Assembly: GCA_039927975.1 (NCBI GenBank)
Contig: JBDSTZ010000511.1
Location: 1-7,335, forward strand
Direction of reading: 5' to 3'
DNA from: JBDSTZ01 sp039927975
GTDB taxonomy: Bacteria > Pseudomonadota > Gammaproteobacteria > Burkholderiales > Burkholderiaceae_D
DNA: 7,335 nt
Part shown: positions 6,299-7,335 of the stretch, piece after piece
Layout of the letters: each line of letters begins with the position of its first letter
Numbering within the stretch: the first letter of the stretch is position 1
The notes under the pieces: model-generated
Databases searched by the model: none
Seen by the model: only the letters and a program-made list of their open reading frames with translations
What the model was told of the DNA's origin: nothing
Program-made: the position numbers and the translations under genes

Positions 6299-6970
6299 TT
6301 AGGAAACCGGCGCGGCGACTTTGCGAATCGCCATCACGATATTGGGATAGGCGCCGCAGCGGCATAGGTTGCCACTCATGCGTTCGCGGATTTCGGCCTC
6401 GCTGCTGGCGCTGCTTGCCTGGCGCACATCCGGCGTGACGGCGCTCGCCGTGCCGGCCCGCATTTCCTCGACGCAAGCGACCGCAGAGCAGATCTGGCCC
6501 GGCGTGCAATAGCCGCACTGGAAGGCGTCGTGTTCGATGAAGGCCGCCTGCATCGGCGCCAGCTGCTCGCCCTGGGCCAGGCCTTCGATGGTGACGATCT
6601 TGTCGCCTTCGTGCATGACGGCCAGGGTCAGGCAGGCGTTCACCCGGCGCTGATTGACCAGCACGGTGCAGGCGCCGCACTGGCCGCGGTCGCAGCCTTT
6701 TTTCGAGCCGGTCAGGCCGGCGTATTCGCGCAGCGCGTCCAGCAGGGTGACGCGTGGCTCGAGCGACAGCAGATATTCCTTGCCGTTGATGTTCAGGCGC
6801 ACTTGCTGAAATGGCGCCTGCGGGACGGTGGCTTGCTGTGGATGGATCTCGGCAATTGCGCTGGGCACCTGCGCCACAGTCGCCGCCGCGACAGCGGATT
6901 GCAGAAAGCCCCGGCGCGAGACGCGCGGCGTCGGATCGTCGGGGGCGGGGCAGATCAGGTCATCGGACAT
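6299..6970 (-). CDS. paoA: Aldehyde oxidoreductase, Tat-exported 2Fe-2S subunit (PaoA-like)
   Basis: This 223-residue small subunit (E. coli PaoA is 229) carries two 2Fe-2S clusters that pass electrons from molybdenum to FAD. The N-terminus has a twin-arginine signal, SRRGFLQ (residues 18-24), followed by a moderately hydrophobic AVAAATVAQ stretch and a likely cleavage near AIA-EI (about 40). The folded complex is therefore probably exported to the periplasm. The plant-type ferredoxin domain has C93, C98, C101 and C113 (GCDRGQCGACTVLV ... NACL). The second helical domain has C152, C155, C203 and C205 (QCGYCTPGQIC ... NLCRCGAYPN). I chose the ATG at 6970 because a GTG at 7018 would put 16 extra residues before the signal peptide. 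It is the first gene of the operon. Its ribosome site is poor (GTGAAAGCG), so promoter and start regulation are not obvious. Confidence 0.95.
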   Translation of the reverse strand: MSDDLICPAPDDPTPRVSRRGFLQSAVAAATVAQVPSAIAEIHPQQATVPQAPFQQVRLNINGKEYLLSLEPRVTLLDALREYAGLTGSKKGCDRGQCGACTVLVNQRRVNACLTLAVMHEGDKIVTIEGLAQGEQLAPMQAAFIEHDAFQCGYCTPGQICSAVACVEEMRAGTASAVTPDVRQASSASSEAEIRERMSGNLCRCGAYPNIVMAIRKVAAPVS

Positions 6971-7164
6971 GGGGGCGCTTTCACGGCGGTGGCGGACCAG
7001 TTGATTATCCGCGCGCACGCCGGGTCATCTGTTCGCCGTTTCACACTCGCGCCAAAGACTGCGTCGGTGCTGCCTGCACTGATATGTCAAATGCACAGCG
7101 GCGGATGACGGCAATTTTCGCATTACAGAAACTGTGTTTTTTTGGGACACGCAAACGTGAGCCC
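6971..7164. other. Intergenic region upstream of the paoABC-like operon
   Basis: No convincing gene lies here. The leftward promoter of the pao-like operon should be in this stretch. A perfect TTGACA -35 box occurs on the minus strand at 7090-7085, but the expected -10 position has no good match, so a regulator-dependent promoter or another site is possible. An ACAG-AAA-CTGT mini-hairpin followed by GTTTTTTT (7125-7140) is too short to call a terminator. The minus-strand open frame covering 7041-7304 has no recognisable protein signature and runs across both rightward promoters, so I treat it as chance. Confidence 0.5.
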
Positions 7165-7193
7165 TTGCAACTCCCGCGCAGGCTTGCTATAGT
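7165..7193 (+). promoter_or_regulatory. Strong sigma-70 promoter P1 (rightward)
   Basis: TTGCAA (7165-7170) and TATAGT (7188-7193) are separated by exactly 17 bp. Both hexamers match the sigma-70 consensus at most positions. It fires towards the right edge, away from the pao-like operon, and sits 56 bp upstream of a second promoter in the same direction. Tandem promoters of this kind are typical of stable-RNA operons. Confidence 0.72.
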
Positions 7194-7249
7194 TCGCCTC
7201 CCGCTGAAACGGGGCTGTCTCAAACAAGGCAGCGCGATAAAAAAGAGGG

Positions 7250-7278
7250 TTGACGGTAACTGCGAAACGCTGCATAAT
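7250..7278 (+). promoter_or_regulatory. Strong sigma-70 promoter P2 (rightward), rRNA-like
   Basis: TTGACG (7250-7255) and CATAAT (7273-7278) have a 17-bp spacer. An A-rich tract, GATAAAAAAGAG (7236-7247), lies just upstream where an UP element would sit. The following CTCACCTCTCTGCTGC resembles, from memory, the start region of rRNA operons in Burkholderiales. The initiation point would be about 7285. A tRNA operon or a strongly expressed protein gene is the alternative; the downstream gene is outside the window. Confidence 0.75.
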
Positions 7279-7284
7279 CTCACC

Positions 7285-7335
7285 TCTCTGCTGCACACGA
7301 ACACAACGCTTCGTACTCTGCGGCAAGGCAGTACC
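7285..7335 (+). other. Start of a probable stable-RNA leader
   Basis: This is the presumed transcribed sequence downstream of P2, running off the right edge. There is no start codon with a ribosome site. A GTAC (7313-7316) ... GTAC (7331-7334) inverted repeat, extendable by TGC/GCA with a 2-nt bulge, could form a small hairpin. No boxA antitermination motif or 16S sequence is reached, so the assignment to an rRNA operon is inference from the promoters only. Confidence 0.4.

Noticed and set aside
7125..7140. Small hairpin ACAG-AAA-CTGT followed by GTTTTTTT as a terminator
   Set aside because: A 4-bp A/T-rich stem is too weak, and no rightward gene ends just upstream.
7041..7304. Minus-strand open frame of 87 codons at the right edge
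   Set aside because: It covers two strong rightward promoters, has no recognisable protein features and no good ribosome site.

Overview
The window looks like a piece of a GC-rich betaproteobacterial chromosome, most likely from the Oxalobacteraceae (Massilia/Duganella/Janthinobacterium type). This rests on protein flavour, codon bias towards G/C, an IS256-type transposase start typical of that group, and a tandem promoter at the right edge that resembles betaproteobacterial rRNA promoters. No database search was possible, so the taxonomy is an inference.

Layout, left to right. (1) Positions 1-217 hold the 5' part of an IS256-family transposase on the minus strand, running off the left edge, and what looks like the terminal inverted repeat of that element. 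The element appears to end a few bases before the rtcB start codon. (2) Positions 225-2518 hold rtcB and rtcA on the plus strand, the RNA ligase and RNA 3'-phosphate cyclase of the Rtc RNA-repair pathway. Both have their catalytic residues and full length. No rtcR regulator gene is visible. (3) Positions 2620-3104 hold a degraded type II toxin-antitoxin module. It has a 9+9 bp palindromic operator, a strong Shine-Dalgarno site, an intact ribbon-helix-helix antitoxin, and then a ParE/RelE-like toxin that is frameshifted after about 13 codons and truncated. (4) Positions 3105-6970 hold a minus-strand operon of three genes equivalent to E. coli paoABC, the periplasmic molybdenum-containing aldehyde oxidoreductase: a Tat-exported 2Fe-2S subunit, an FAD/4Fe-4S subunit and a large molybdopterin subunit. 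The dedicated cofactor-insertion chaperone (paoD) does not follow paoC in this window. (5) Positions 6971-7335 hold an intergenic region with two near-consensus sigma-70 promoters firing rightwards and the start of a G/C-poor leader. These probably belong to an rRNA (or other stable-RNA) operon beyond the right edge.

How the genes work together. RtcA makes and RtcB joins particular RNA ends, so the two form one functional pair. PaoA, PaoB and PaoC are the three subunits of one electron-transfer enzyme (aldehyde to molybdenum, then Fe-S clusters, then FAD). The antitoxin is probably an orphan left from a decayed module lodged between two convergent operons.

I found no CRISPR array, tRNA or clear new defence system. 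The parts that deserve a second look are the IS/rtcB junction, the broken toxin with its intact antitoxin and operator, the missing paoD, and the strong rightward promoters.
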